Positions 1 to 11,949 of a stretch of DNA of 64,000 nt are shown in pieces. The stretch comes from Cosmopolites sordidus (taxonomy: Eukaryota > Arthropoda > Insecta > Coleoptera > Curculionidae). Position numbers and translations under genes: made by a program. Within the stretch, counting starts at the first letter, position 1; every line of letters starts with the position of its first letter. The notes beneath the pieces were generated by a model. That model did not search any database. It was not told where the DNA came from and was given only the letters and a program-made list of their open reading frames with translations. Location: positions 186,001-250,000 of the forward strand of contig JARFXV010000347.1 of the NCBI GenBank assembly GCA_031761425.1, in the 5' to 3' direction.

Positions 1-464
1 AGTTTGAGGTGATCGAAAGTGTCGACTGGGCCTAATAGAACGGTCGCGGTTCTCATGTTATCGAGCTGCGTTTAATTGATTCCAATCAAATCGTTAAAGA
101 AAATGCTAAAGCCTTAACGAAATATTAATGCAAATTGATCTTCACTGGTCGTACAAAAAGTATCGTTAAAGATTTGATCAAGATTGATATTCAAAGTTCC
201 AAGTGACATGAAAAATGGGAAACAATTGAAGGGTAGAATCAAATAGTGAAGAACAGCGGCAACATTATAAAGCTGATTGAGTTTTCATTGCAAAAATTCT
301 AAAAAAAATTATTACTCTGAAACACATCAAAATAACGAAACTAACACAAGATACACCAACAATATATCAAAACACTTATACATCACATCCTGTTTATCTG
401 AGTTAACCTTGTCAATTTTAAAGAAAAAAAATCGTAATAAATCAAATATTCAGTGATAACATAT

Positions 465-529
465 CGCAAAGTATAATAAGAGGAACGATTATCTCTCTAG
501 CAGATTACATGGTCGAATAAAGTTTCAAA
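465..529 (+). promoter_or_regulatory. Putative core promoter and 5' UTR of copy A
   Basis: A TATAAT-like box at 472-477 lies 30 nt before a CAGAT initiator-like site at 501-505, followed by a short leader to the ATG at 530. Related sequence precedes the first exons of copies B and C: a TATA box, then an ATTTCTCCAGCAGAT-like block, then an A-rich leader ending TTTNAAAATG. Conservation among three paralogues supports function, but no transcript data are available. Confidence 0.45.
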
Positions 530-583
530 ATGGCAACAAAAAATATCGTATTAGCAGTTTTAGTGGCTGTTTTTGCCTTACAG
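530..583 (+). pseudogene. Exon 1 (signal peptide) of secreted-protein copy A, splice donor lost
   Basis: ATG at 530 opens 18 codons, MATKNIVLAVLVAVFALQ: a basic start followed by a hydrophobic core, as in a signal peptide. The same 54-nt exon, in the same phase, begins copies B and C. In B and C the final CAG is followed by the donor GTAAA; here the aligned bases are ATACA, so the donor GT has become AT. The downstream intron sequence (ATTTTATAATATTTTCATA) still aligns with copy B. With the defects in its second exon, this copy is probably dead. Confidence 0.7.
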
Positions 584-1273
584 ATACATATTTTATAATA
601 TTTTCATAGTTGTCTTCACCTTGGTAATATTAATTAATTTAGTTGTGTGTTCAGACTTCCATTAATATTTTCTGATATGGTTTAAAAGCAGCTCTTTATT
701 ATTTTATATTTATTGGTATATCGATCGTACGTTATATAAGAGCATAGAGTGAAAAGTCAGGTTCTATTCTGACAGATGGCAGTGCGATCTCAAAGTTGTA
801 CATTTCTGAAAAATAGCTTCATTTCTAGTAACGCTGCATGAATTTCAAGCCGATATGAGATTTCGTTTTGTTTTGGCAGCCCTCAAAAGATAAGTTCGAT
901 AATTGTGCTGTTATGAGAAAAGATAATTTCGGGTTTTGATTAGACCCTACTTTTTGCATGAATATTTAGACTTCAGAAAGCTCTCAACGCAGACCTTGCT
1001 CACTGCGGACCAAAAATGGAATCGATTGACCACTTCACAGCAACGTTCTGACATATATACGTAATCCGATAATGCAGTGATTTGTGAGTGTTAATATAAC
1101 TTGGATTCATCACTATATACTAAATATGAAGGAATATTCAAACCACTGGGTTTTATCTGGCGAACATGCCTTGAAGAAGACTAATAAGCTTTTATCTACC
1201 GGAAAGCACATTGTCACTGTTTTCTGGGATTAGCAAGGCCTTATCTCTATCAACTACTTGCAGACAGAAAATA

Positions 1274-1275
<2 letters not shown>
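584..1275. other. Intron A, first part; includes a dispersed repeat
   Basis: No coding region is seen. About 765-960 is alignable by eye with 58655-58810: both contain GTGCGATC, then TTCTGAAAA, TAGTAA, AATTTTAAGCC- or AATTTCAAGCC-like and CGATATGA-like blocks in the same order, so it is a low-copy dispersed repeat of unknown class. At 735-760 the segment GAGTGAAAAGTCAGG resembles, in inverted orientation, 5228-5253. Confidence 0.4.

Positions 1276-1356
<81 letters not shown>
1276..1356. repeat. (TA)n microsatellite
   Basis: About 80 bp of uninterrupted TA dinucleotides followed by a short (TAA)n. It is one of nine such arrays in the window. Translations of these arrays (Ile-Tyr runs) are not genes. 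Confidence 0.95.
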
Positions 1357-1359
<3 letters not shown>

Positions 1360-1374
1360 ATAATAGACCAGATT

Positions 1375-1850
<476 letters not shown>

Positions 1851-2131
1851 AGACATATCTATCTAGACACACACACACAATATGTTTGTGTAAGTGGTAA
1901 TGTATCACTCTAAATGTCATTGTGTTAGGAATAAACTAAAAACATTATGGTTTATTTGTATTTTTATTAAGAAAAACTTGAAATAACAAAAATAGATATT
2001 TCTTACTTTACAAAACTAAAAATTATTGATATCTCTTCTTCAAACTTATAAAAATAAAGTTTTTAAAAATAACTGTTTGGAGTCTTTTTAAAATAAGGAA
2101 TATTAATAAAAAAATTGTTTTATTCATATTA

Positions 2132-3570
2132 GCCTAAAAGGCACCTAGGGCAAGTGCTCGACTTGTGCTCTACACAAATGGGATTTTTGCACTTATTGCA
2201 CATTGACTTTGTCATTCTTCTAATTTTTGATGGACTAAAGGCACAATGTTTCCTTTTCTTTCGCTTAGGCACATATTCACGTTATCCAAAAGTTCAGCGT
2301 GTCTTTTTGATAAAATATCACTTATTTTGTCCTTTAGGTTCATCGACAAAGTAAGCTTTTTCTGCCTTGACAACATCCTATTGACTCCACCTTTTGTTTC
2401 GTTACAAAAATGAATCATTTTTGGCTTTAATGTCGTAAGATTAACCTTGCCTTCTTCATCATACGATGGCAGAACAAAGACCATTTTGCTTGGTTCGGGT
2501 TTGTGCAACACTAATGTCAAGGACCCATCATAACAAAACATGGATGTTCCGATACGCCTGGAACGCATATTTTTCAACTCATCTGGTATTTCCCGTTTAT
2601 TTGATCCGATAGTTCCTACTACAGTCAAATTATACGGCTGCCTAAGTAAGTTTTTGACTAAAGGAACTGACGTTAACCAGTTATCGCAGGTCACATTTAT
2701 ATTACTACCATGAATATCTTTTATGACTTTCTTTACGTAAAATTCACCGAGAGGCAATCAGTTGATTTAACTACTTTTCCTAGATATGGTATTTCATCAA
2801 TCATTCAACGTAATGCCATCATGGCACTGTCGCATAAAATTACTATTTTTATCCCGTATTTATTGGATTTGTTGGATTGTTTGGGAATGTACATGCAAAA
2901 AGAGCATCGACCTCCGAAATCTAAAAGCTGTTCATATATTGTCACATACAATCCATAGATGTAATTAGATCGACAGTGGCCTATGAATCTCCCATATTTT
3001 TCTAATTGAATGCATCAGTAGCTCATCGTGTTGATCGCAAGGTTTTATCATCCATACGCAAGCACCTTATTAGAAAATCAGATCTATCCTTACTCATGGC
3101 AGCAATATATATGTTTCCTGAATATGAACAATCAAACTGCTGCTGTTATAATGCTGTTAATATGCCGATTAGAGCTTGACTTTCATGGCAAGTTGTAGCT
3201 TTTGAAGGTCGCTTTTTCATCAAATCTTTTAATTTTTAGCTGGATTTCTGCGTTGGTCTATTTTGTTATTTCCTCCACAATGTCGTCGATTATAAAAATA
3301 CTGAAGCATTTTAATGGATCATAAAGGCTTCTATTCATTCGAGTGGGACTCCTATATGTTCGTACAATATTAGAAACTAACGTCCTATTACTTGTTCTGC
3401 CTTTAGTAGCCGCCCAACGATGATCGTTTTTGCCTCTAAGTGTTTGATGTTGCGGTATAACAATATAATTCGGCATAACAATAATATATATTTGAAGTCC
3501 AGAAACTGGTCTTGCCGACACTTGCTGACGCTTTGGCTGGCGCATGAAGTTATGGCAAAGCACCGAAGTG
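2132..3570 (-). pseudogene. piggyBac-like transposase, decayed
   Basis: Read on the minus strand, the order matches a piggyBac-type DDD transposase. The N-terminal part (about 3440-3250) has KGRTSNRT and YDPLKCF. A middle part (about 2960-2760) has YEQLLDF, GRCSFCMYIP and IPYLGK. The catalytic core (2757-2212) has VTCDNWLTSVPL and GTIGSNKREIP, with FCNETKGGVN further on. A Cys-rich tail at about 2230-2132 (CNKC, CVEH, CPRC) ends at a stop. The middle is disrupted by frameshifts and a deletion. The acidic N-terminus appears displaced to 4629-4812. It cannot encode an active enzyme as it stands. Confidence 0.85.
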
Positions 3571-3639
3571 AAGCACGGGTAAACTTTCTTTGCTTTGTAA
3601 AACTTTTCTCCACAAGCACTCTACACTATTTTTCAACCA

Positions 3640-3880
3640 TACCCGGTACTTATCCAAGATTAGACGGGCCATGAACGGTTTCGCATCGCATAGTCTGACT
3701 GTTGGGGATGTTTACCGCAGGATGGCATCAGCTGCATGTGATTGCACCCACCATTAAACATGGCCGATTTATATGGTCAAGATTTTAGTCGATCGTTCAT
3801 GCGCTCTCCAGGCGTTCAGCTTGAACCCAACTGGTGGCGGTTTAAGGTCAAAAACCGGTCTTTTGGAGAGACTAGGCAAA
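3640..3880. repeat. Dispersed repeat (CCGGTC family), interrupting piggyBac
   Basis: Shares ordered blocks with 1440-1670 and with 33780-33897 plus 37877-37945: GGTACTTATCCAAGATTAGA, GGATGGC, ATGGCCGATTTATATGGTCA, and AAAACCGGTC. No open reading frame of note. It lies where the piggyBac N-terminal coding sequence stops. Confidence 0.6.
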
Positions 3881-3904
3881 AAAGTTTTTCTAAAATTCTT
3901 GTGA

Positions 3905-4175
3905 ATGTTTCTAGATAAGAGTGTAAAATCTGACAAGGAATCACCCCTTAGTCACGTTAGTTCAAGACTGGGTAAGGGCGGATGCCTTCTGAGAAGTTTT
4001 CTACGCTGGTCACTCGCCAGTCGGTAGGCTTCTCGAAATTCTTTCGGTTATGCACAAAACCAAGGCTTGATAGCCCGAAGGAGGTACTGACCGGGGTTTT
4101 CAGTAGCTGATGACCGTGGTTCGGAACCCACGTTAAGTTGCTGATGCGACTCTACTCCAAAACTTTACTTTACTT
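3905..4175 (+). repeat. SINE-like dispersed repeat
   Basis: About 250 bp alignable with 63650-63865 (GTGTAAAATC versus GTATAAAATC; GAAGTTTTCTACG versus GAGGTTTTCTACG; GTCGGTAG in both), and its end is also present at 15105-15190. The segment GGTTCGGAACCC near 4118-4129 is one base from a Pol III B-box, and the copy ends in a CTTTA-rich tail. A tRNA-derived SINE is plausible, but I cannot define a convincing A-box. Confidence 0.45.
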
Positions 4176-4248
4176 TACAACTAATGTAATAAATAAGCAA
4201 TTAATAAAACATCACAATTTTAAATGGAACCTTTTTATTATTATAAGT

Positions 4249-4620
4249 TTATTTTATATCAAATGAAAATATTATACTGTACATTAAAAATATGTTTTTT
4301 TCACATAAATTAATAGTCAGTATGAATGAAGGATCATGACCCTCAATGTAAGCTGTAAGACGAAGTATGCTGTCAATTAAGTTGTTTAATAGATGCTGAG
4401 GAATAGCTTCCCATTCTTCACGTACAGCGATTCTCAACTCATTTAAGTTACGAGGTATATTATTCCTCTTGGAAATACGGCGTTTTAGTATGCTCGATAA
4501 CGTTGAAATCTGGGGAATTTGCTGGCCAACACAGTCTTGTTAAACCCTCTTCTTCACAGAATTGACGAATACCCTCTGTGCGATGGGGAGGTGCATTATC
4601 GTCTGTTTATACAACTTCAT
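4249..4620 (-). pseudogene. Tc1-like transposase, C-terminal fragment
   Basis: Minus-strand translation gives DNAPPHRTEG (second catalytic Asp region), then GLTRLCWPANSPDFNVIEH (the Tc1/mariner WPA.SPDxNPIEH block), and after a frameshift VREEWEAIPQHLLNNLIDS, the usual C-terminus. It lacks the N-terminal DNA-binding half and the first Asp. Its upstream end is fused to the acidic piggyBac-like segment at 4629. Confidence 0.8.
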
Positions 4621-4628
4621 CACCAACT

Positions 4629-4812
4629 GCCCCTGCCTCTGCCCTCATCAACTGCCCCTGGCTCTGCCCTCATAATCTTCAACATCACTTTGAACTTCAT
4701 CTTCTAATAGATTATTTTCAATTTCACTGTGCGATCTGTCGTTCGCTTTATTATCCGATTAATGCAATAATCGGGTAATTTTAGTATCTTCTAAACGGTC
4801 CTGTAACGTCAT
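4629..4812 (-). pseudogene. Probable piggyBac-like N-terminal acidic segment
   Basis: From an ATG at 4812 the minus strand reads MTLQDRLEDTKITRLLH, a stop, then SEIENNLLEDEVQSDVEDYE. Such Glu/Asp-rich openings are typical of piggyBac transposases, and 2132-3570 lacks exactly this part. I infer that they were one gene, later separated by the insertions at 3640-4620. Evidence is compositional, so certainty is moderate. Confidence 0.45.
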
Positions 4813-5396
4813 TGTGTTGTAATACTAGAGCCTATTGAAAATAAACCAATACTATTGTAAAATAAACAAATTTCCGAACAAAAGTCACATAAATACATTA
4901 CATCATTCAAGCAACACACATCAAAGCTCATTACAAAAAAAACCAATACAAAATATAATCATATGTTACTTTGACGTATAGTTAGTATATATTTGCAAAA
5001 GTAGTGCACTTACCTGAGCCCCACGGGTATCTGTTGCAAGCTCTGAGTGCAGACTGAGTTGGCAGGAACGGTGAACGCAACGGCGCCATATACAAGCGAA
5101 TAATATCGACTTTTCAAAATCGATTACGTCGATTTGACTTAGGTTATCTATATATGGTTAGACAAGCTGTATCGGACTAAAAGAACACAAAATCGGTTTT
5201 CAATAAAAAAATATTGAACTTAAAAAGTGCCTGACTTTTTACTCCACCCTCGTATTCATTATATTTATTTAAGAGGGTAGCAGAATTAGGTCATATCATG
5301 TAAGTTTTACAATAAAGCATAGAGTCTAAACAATTTAGTTATAATTAATATCGATATTAGCAATCCGATAAATGATATATAAGACTTTTTATAAAG
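4813..5396. other. Intron A, 3' part
   Basis: AT-rich, no gene seen. GCCTGACTTTTTACTCCACCCTC at 5230-5252 has the look of a mariner/Tc1 terminal repeat. The intron ends TTTTTATAAAG before 5397, aligned with the acceptor of copy B. Confidence 0.35.
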
Positions 5397-6088
5397 GTTT
5401 TAGGACACCGTATTCAACCATCAATGATGTCGATAATGCAATGAAAAAAGCGCTGGAGGTTCTACAGGAAGTGAGAAACACTATTAATATTAACGTTGAA
5501 TTTGGTTACAAGTCTGTCAATTCTATCATCAAACGTCTTCAATCCAGCCAAGAGAAAGTCGATAAATACACTGGAACTCTGAAATTAGTTGAGACCTAAG
5601 TAACTTATTTCAGGGGATTAATTAAAAGCCTTGAAGAATTCGAAGCAGATGTTCCGAAACTTATAATACGACTCATTCAAGATGTTGAAGCTAATCTTAC
5701 AAACCTCGAAATATCTAATGCAAATACGTCTACTGTTTGTAACAATGCAATCATTGGGGTTGTTCGTCAAGATGCCGAACAATTGTTACATGATTTCAGT
5801 CAGATCAATCAGAAAATTGACGATCAAGCTGATGCTTTGGAGAAATGTAGAAAAGATTTGACACCTATTGACTCTATAAATGTCGTTGTCCATAATTTGA
5901 ACCAAAGGGCTACACAGGTTCCAGCGGATATCAAAGATGATTTTAACAAAATTGAAGGAAAATTGAAAGAGGCGGAAATAACAGTAGAACAGTGTTCTGA
6001 TAATATTATTCCAAATTTCTCCTAAACATATAATAGCCTTGAATTAAGATTCTATAAGTGTATAAATCCTGGAAAAAAGTAAATTAGA
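5397..6088 (+). pseudogene. Exon 2 of secreted-protein copy A, broken
   Basis: Homologous along its whole length to copy B exon 2: shared blocks include DVDNAM, VLQEV, TSTVC, QDAEQLL, DFSQI, ALEKCRKD and VEQCSDNII. In the exon-1 phase the reading frame begins VLGHRIQ but is then shifted by a net 4-bp loss near 5422 relative to copy B, and a TAA at 5597-5599 interrupts the downstream frame. A further TAA at 6023-6025 precedes a tail (LRFYKCI) still alignable with B. Two of the six cysteines of B are gone (IQC to IQD; IDC to IDS). With the lost donor of exon 1, this is a pseudogene of fairly recent decay. Confidence 0.75.
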
Positions 6089-6121
6089 ATTAACATATAT
6101 TGTAACAAAATTAACATATAT

Positions 6122-6212
<91 letters not shown>

Positions 6213-6213
6213 T
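6122..6213. repeat. (TA)n microsatellite
   Basis: About 90 bp of TA repeats with single interruptions, ending immediately before the first 5' monomer of the LINE. Confidence 0.95.
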
Positions 6214-6690
6214 TGAACACTTTTGTTGGTTGCTTGACTGTCCGGGAAGGAGCCCCAAATATCCCTTCAACTGGATGACAAATGTTTCCACTCTCGAGGT
6301 TCAGACTCTTCAGGGCGCCGACATATACCATCAAGAACAGGAAGACCCTATCCACTGCCAACAACCCATGTTTTCGCCGACCTCCCGTCGGATGGCTTAT
6401 ATATGTACTGTTAGATTTTCTTGGACGTCCAATCAAACAGCAGTAGCTGAGTGTTATCACATACCCAACCATTGGGTTCCACAATCTCATGTGGAATACA
6501 CAACAACCTGCTTCTCCGCCCAAATGAACACTCTTGTTGGTTGCTTGACCGGGAAGGAGCCCCACCTGTCCCTTCAACTGGATGACATATGTTTCGTCTC
6601 TCGAGGTTCAGACTCTTCAGGGCGCCGACATATATCATACCATCAAGAACAGGAAGACCCTATCCACAGCCAACAACCCATGTCTTCCTG
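6214..6690 (+). repeat. Tandem 5' monomers of the following LINE
   Basis: Two copies of a unit start at about 6214 and 6525 (period about 311 bp). Both run GAACACTYTTGTTGGTTGCTTGAC, GGGAAGGAGCCCCA, TCCCTTCAACTGGATGACA, CTCGAGGTTCAGACTCTTCAGGGCGCCGACATAT, then AACAGGAAGACCCTATCCAC. They lie directly upstream of the endonuclease ORF, so they are probably promoter-bearing 5' UTR monomers. A third, diverged copy lies on the minus strand at 12405-12535. Confidence 0.7.
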
Positions 6691-6824
6691 GGACGGGACG
6701 TCGGCAAACCTGGTCGGCGTCTGTTCGCCCAGAGAGTGCGGCTGTACACCACACTCCCGGAACTAACAATCCCTGGTTCTAAACTCCCAGTGCAAACACT
6801 GGACCTATAAGCTTATACGCAATC

Positions 6825-7475
6825 ATGACTAGTGCAAGTAATAACAATGATACCCCAGGTGGTAATCAATCCACCCGTCGACAGACGGCAAGCGGGTGCT
6901 CAGATTCTGGGGTACCTGGACTTTTACGATCTCAAGAAAAGTCGGAGCTTTCCGGCAAATTTCCATACAAAACACCTACATATATTGGCACCTTCAAAAT
7001 CAACAAGCTGATCCAACCAAGAAAACTTCACAACCTAACTTCAGAACTTGGCAGGCAAAAGATACTTGTGCTGGCCCTACAAGAAACACGCATCATGGAT
7101 GAGGACACGGTGTACTACGGAAACTATCGCATATTCAAAAGCAAGACAGGCCAACGAGTCGCAAGGGGCGTTCCGCATCTGGGCATGGCCTTTGTGGTAC
7201 ACAAAGGGATAGTTAACTCTATTAAGGAAATCATCCCCTTAAACAATAGACTAATGACAATGCGCATAAAGTGCGCCAATAAAAAATACACCATGATCAA
7301 AGTACATGCGCTTATAAACGGGGACAACAAGAAAAACCCCAAGTCTACAGAGACATTCTGGACAACACTGTCGAACGTAATGGCAAAGGTCCTAAAGGAT
7401 GACATCAAAATTTTACTGGGCGACTTTAACGTACAAATCGGTAGAGAAAAAATCCATCAGAAAACCGTAGGCTAA
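6825..7475 (+). pseudogene. LINE APE-type endonuclease domain
   Basis: A 216-codon ORF. From about residue 60 it reads as an AP-like endonuclease of a non-LTR element: LVLALQETRI (catalytic QET), GMAFVVHKG, and LLGDFNVQIG (GDFN box). It stops at 7473-7475 before the conserved SDH segment, and coding similarity continues downstream in other frames, so the polyprotein is broken here. The clade is not certain from sequence alone. Confidence 0.8.
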
Positions 7476-9957
7476 TTTCCCGGTCACAAATTTACCAACA
7501 AGAACGGCACAAGACTTATCGAACTATGCCAACAAAATAACCTGAAGATCATGTTAACATCCCTAAGAGAATCTCCACGAAAACAGAAGACATAGAGATC
7601 GCCTATACAACAGATTGGAGAATTCTAGATAGACCACGTTGAGATCTCATACCACAACAAAGAGAGATACAAGATGTCCAAGTCACAAGGGCGCGAACAT
7701 TGACTCAGACCACTACCTAACACGAATCAAAGTCAAGTTCACCCCAAGGAGAATTCATCACAAGAAAGCACATTTGCAGAAATTCGATGTGAAAAAGATC
7801 AAGGAATCCAACATAACAGAGAAATAGGAAAATGAACAGGCAGATATATGGGAAAAATTCCGCAAAAAGCACAGGAACTGATCCCATTGAAAAAGAACTC
7901 AAAACACTCTTGGTGGCACTCCGAATGCGAAAGTGCATTGTAGCGACGCACACAAACATTTCAGGAATACGACAGTAAAAAATCCCCGGAAAGTCGACAG
8001 CTTTTTGACGTGACGAGAAAACAGGGCGAAAAGATTACCAGGCAAACTAAGAGAAAGTACATAAAGAAACAACTAGTCTCTATAGAGGAGAATTTCGGCA
8101 CCTACAATACGAGAGACTTTTATAGGACTTTCGCAAGAGAAATCCATGGATACACACCACAAAATCTTTGCTTCAGAAAGTGAAGTGGGAGATTAGCGCT
8201 CACCAATCAGGAGAAGTGTCCGGAGCTGGCATACTATTTCTCTGATCTGCTCAATTGCCCCGAACGCAACACAAGATATCCCAAGGAAAATTGTATTTAT
8301 ACCCACTCAGAATCACCACCACCAACACAGGAAGAAATCCACAGGCATATACGCAAACAAAAGAATAACAGGACATCTGGTGAAGATGGAATCACTGCGG
8401 AACTATTGAAAAATCTCGGACCAACTTCACTGCAGGAAATTACGCAAATTATCACGAACATCTGGCAAACAGAAAAATTACCAGATGAATGGAAATGTGC
8501 TCTTATCCACCCGCTACTCAAGAAGGGAGACAGAACAGATGTGGACAACTAGAGAGGAATCTCCTTACCACAAGTCACTTACAAAATCCTCTCAGCATGC
8601 CTTCTCCAGAGAACACCAGAATAATTAGAACACAAAATTGGCGAGTATCAGGCAGGCTTTCATCCTGGTAGATCTTGCACTGAACAAATATTTAACTTAA
8701 AAACAATACTGAATTATAAAGCTACCAGGAACGTCCCAATCATCTGCACGTTCGTGGACTTGAAAGCATACGACTGCATCGACCGAAAATCTCTGTTCAA
8801 CATCCTAGAAGAACAAGGACTCGCCCCAAAACACTACGATTGATCAAGCAGACGCTGACCGACACAACCTCAAAAGTGAAATTTATGGGAGAAATTTCCG
8901 AACCCTTCCTGATTAAAACCAGAGTACGCCAAAGAGATGGATTATCCCCACTCTTCTTCAACCCGGTCCTGGACAAAGTAACATAAGGGAACGGGAAAAA
9001 GAACTGAAAAATCAAGGACACTGGAAACCAATATGACTCGGACAACCCAGAAGCAACATAGAAATCTCTTGCTTAGCCTTCGCAAACGACCTAGCCATAC
9101 TCGCAGAAAATGAAAAAAAGGCAACCAAATAGATAAAAGTCCTCAAGGAATGTGCAGAGAAAGTCGGCCTACAAATCTCCTTTCAAAAAACCGAATTCTT
9201 CTCCACATAATCAGTTGTCCAAAATTTGAACATTAAGTACGGCAAAATAAATAGGGTCACACACTTCAAATACCTGGGCGAGATCTTCGAACCCACAGGA
9301 AAAGAGAAAATAACACAGAAGACTCGATTAGGGGGCATACGATAAGACACACAATATATACAATAAGAAATGCATATCCGCACACGCAAAAATAGGACAC
9401 TACAACACAGTAATCAAACCAGAGGTACTATATGCAAGAAAGACACACACTCCACACAAAAAGCGGCATAGAAAACATATAAAAAGAAGAACGCAAAATT
9501 ATGAGGAAAATTCCCGGTCCAAAACTGACAGAGGAAGGATACAGACTACATTCTAGAAAGACCACAGAGAGAATGTTCAACGTAGCGGCGGACATAAGAA
9601 AAAGAAAGTTAAAATTTTATGGACATATCAGTAGGCCTCCCATCGACAAGACTCACCAACAGAATTTTTACATACATACAAGGAGTCAAGACAACAGTAC
9701 CATGGATCGCACAAGTCAGAGCTGATCTGGGAAAGGCACAAATGGGCCCGACAGAGATTGAGGATAGAAGAACGTACAGAAACAAAATACATATGTGGAA
9801 CGTTGCATCAGAGAAGTTTCGAGGAGATTGAGGACAAAGTGGACGGAGGAGAGAAAGAGAATCCACGGCGAAAGGATGAGAGAAGTGTGGAGGATCAGAA
9901 AGAACACTCGAAAATGAGCCGGAATGCTTTGCGTGATCCAACCAGGTCTATATACAC
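7476..9957 (+). pseudogene. LINE reverse transcriptase and C-terminal region, broken
   Basis: Fragments in several frames reproduce the RT order: TSGEDGITAELL (about 8366), WKCALIHPLLKKGDR (8491), GEYQAGFHPGRSC (8641), FVDLKAYDCIDR (8753), then LAFANDLAIL at about 9075-9105, where the usual FADD catalytic box reads FAND. YLGEIFEP lies near 9270 and the tail segment KLKFYGHISR at 9607. Many stops and frameshifts. It is the continuation of the ORF at 6825, same strand. Confidence 0.8.
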
Positions 9958-9982
9958 CTAATAATAATAATAATAATAATAT
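9958..9982 (+). repeat. (TAA)n tail of LINE
   Basis: Seven TAA units directly after the LINE 3' region. A (TAA)n tail is the 3' end style of several I/R1/Jockey-group elements, and it marks the 3' boundary of the element that begins near 6214. Confidence 0.75.
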
Positions 9983-10239
9983 ATACACATAAAGCAGGGG
10001 CGGAATATCCGCTTGGTGAATAGCGCCACCGACCCGAGCTAAGAGGAGTAAACCTCTGGAGTAAAAAAATCCCCCAAGCTCAAGGTGGAAATCCATCGTG
10101 CCGAAGGACTGAATGGCACAGGGTTAAAGTGTTTCTAACGATGTCTCCGGATACCTAGCGCCCTCCGGTAGTAAATAGCTTTCCCATGGTAATTCGGGGC
10201 TCTGCCTTGGGTGACCGTTTTTTTTTCCTTGAACCCAAA
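9983..10239 (-). other. GC-richer non-coding segment, probably LINE UTR
   Basis: Distinctly less AT-rich than its surroundings. It lies between the (TAA)n tail of the plus-strand LINE and the truncated end of the minus-strand RTE-like element, and holds a small palindrome (TTTCCCATGGTAA area, 10181). It may be the 3' UTR of the minus-strand element or an unrelated fragment. No ORF is convincing. Confidence 0.3.
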
Positions 10240-11945
10240 ACTAATATTTATGGAGAAAGATACAGATAGAAGTATTATACAGATAGAAGATTCTATAGCA
10301 TTTGCTACTTCCTCCACTAGGATATCTGGCATTTGCTCTTCCGTGGGTATTGTTGTCTTTGATTGGTTCTAATCTTCATATAACTGAGAATAAAATTTTC
10401 TGACAACCTCTAACATTTGTGTAGGCGCATTGCACACTGTGCCATACTCACGCATTAAGGCAAACATTTGCGTTCTTTTCTTTTTCAGCTTCTGCTTAGC
10501 CTTAATTAATTTGTTTTCTTCCAGGGTTTCTTGCACTAGCTGCATGTTGAACCAGTGTGTGTTCTCTCTGATACGTTCTCTTATAGTTTTGCGGAGCTCA
10601 GTGTACTCCACCCCGCCAAAAGAACTCCCTGCGTTTCTCATTGTCCGTCGTTTCTTCATTAAATCAATGGTCTCACTGGAGATTTTTATCTGTTTGATAC
10701 CTTTTTCTTCTGGTGCTATTGAAGCAGCCGTTTGAAGCACATTGTTGGTAAGCTCTTCAAATTGAACTGATATTTCCATCTCCTCCGGATCTTCTAATAC
10801 AACAAAGCGGTTCGACAAAGCAATCTCAAAATCGCTAGCCCTCTCCAGCAATTTCCCAGAATCCACTTTGGCTTTCTTTGACCTTACCATTCTTTCGCGC
10901 TGTCTTCGACAATTAATCCTAACTTTTGCTCGTACCATTCGGTGGTCACTTCCAACATTAAAATTGTTAAGGACATTACAATTGGTAAATATTGTTTTAT
11001 CGTTGGTCATGATGTAGTCAATTTTACTTGGGAGTCCAGATGCACTTTTCCATGTCCATTTTCTGCTGATATTTTTCTTATAGAACGAATTCATAATATA
11101 AAATTCTTGTCCTTTAGCAAAATCAACTAATCTCTCACCTCTATTGTCCTGCTCACCAGTTCCATATGGGCTAGTTGCATTTTCACAAGTTCTTGCTGTT
11201 CCAATTCTGGCATTAAAATCAGCCATCAGGATTTTGTACCTACATTTCTCCTTGTATAAAAGCTGGACCACATCATTATAAAATTCCTCAATTTCCTCAT
11301 TCCTATGGCTTATAGTTGGAGCATAAGCTTGGACGATTTAAAGCCTAAATTTTTATTGGGCTATATACTTTCAAATTTTACTATACTGTCCTTCAGCTTT
11401 CGATTGATGAACAATCCAATTCCACCACATCGTCCATTTTCCATACCTCGAGTGTAAAGTACGTGACCAGTTGAATTCAGTTGGATTAGCTCTTCGCCCT
11501 TTCTTCGTGTTTCGCATAACACAATAATATCCCAATTTATGTTATCAAGTTCAATCAATAGTTCTTGTAGTCGGGCACCCGTTTTCATTGTCCGTATATT
11601 CAGAGTAGCAATGTCAAAAGTAAAATGGCTGCCTGATCTAACCCGGTAATTCTTAGTACAATCTGCCTTGGGCAGGTCTTCCTGCTGCCGTAGGTAGTTG
11701 CCCCTTGGCCTCCGGGGAATGAGGGCCGTGTTTGAGATTCGACTTTCATATTGAAGACATGGACCGTAATCAGCCACGCTGGTCCAATGCGGGTTGGCAG
11801 ATTTTGGATCATGTTAGTCTGAGGCCTCTACCGTGACCTGTCCGCCAGGGTTGACCCTCCCAGAAGCATAAGCTCCAGACGGCATAGCTCAAAGCTTCAT
11901 TGCCCTACTCAAACCCCTTTACCACGTCAAGGTCTGATCCACAAA
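10240..11945 (-). pseudogene. RTE-like LINE, 5' half (endonuclease, start of RT)
   Basis: Minus strand. The 5' UTR-like part (11945-11780) includes GGTCAACCCTGGCGGACAGG. ORF 11777-11361 gives FDIATLNIRTM, NINWDIIVLCETRRKGEE (endonuclease CET box) and GGIGLFINRKLKDSIVKFES. After a break, 11271-10369 gives ILMADFNARIG (DFN box), SKIDYIMT and GSDHRMVRAKV (SDH box), then the linker to ...RKFYSQLYED, and TEEQMPDILVEEVANAI at 10345-10290, the very start of the RT region. Coding then ends abruptly, so the RT core is absent. The 5' end abuts a (TA)n array. Confidence 0.85.
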
Positions 11946-11946
11946 G

Positions 11947-11949
<3 letters not shown>

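Noticed and set aside
2710..2968. Plus-strand ORFs opposite the piggyBac remnant
   Set aside because: They are antisense shadows; the minus strand gives the YEQLLDF and IPYLGK motifs.
5597..5614. Tiny intron at TAA|GTAACTTATTTCAG in copy A that would remove the stop
   Set aside because: Fourteen nucleotides is too short for splicing, and copy B has no gap in this place.
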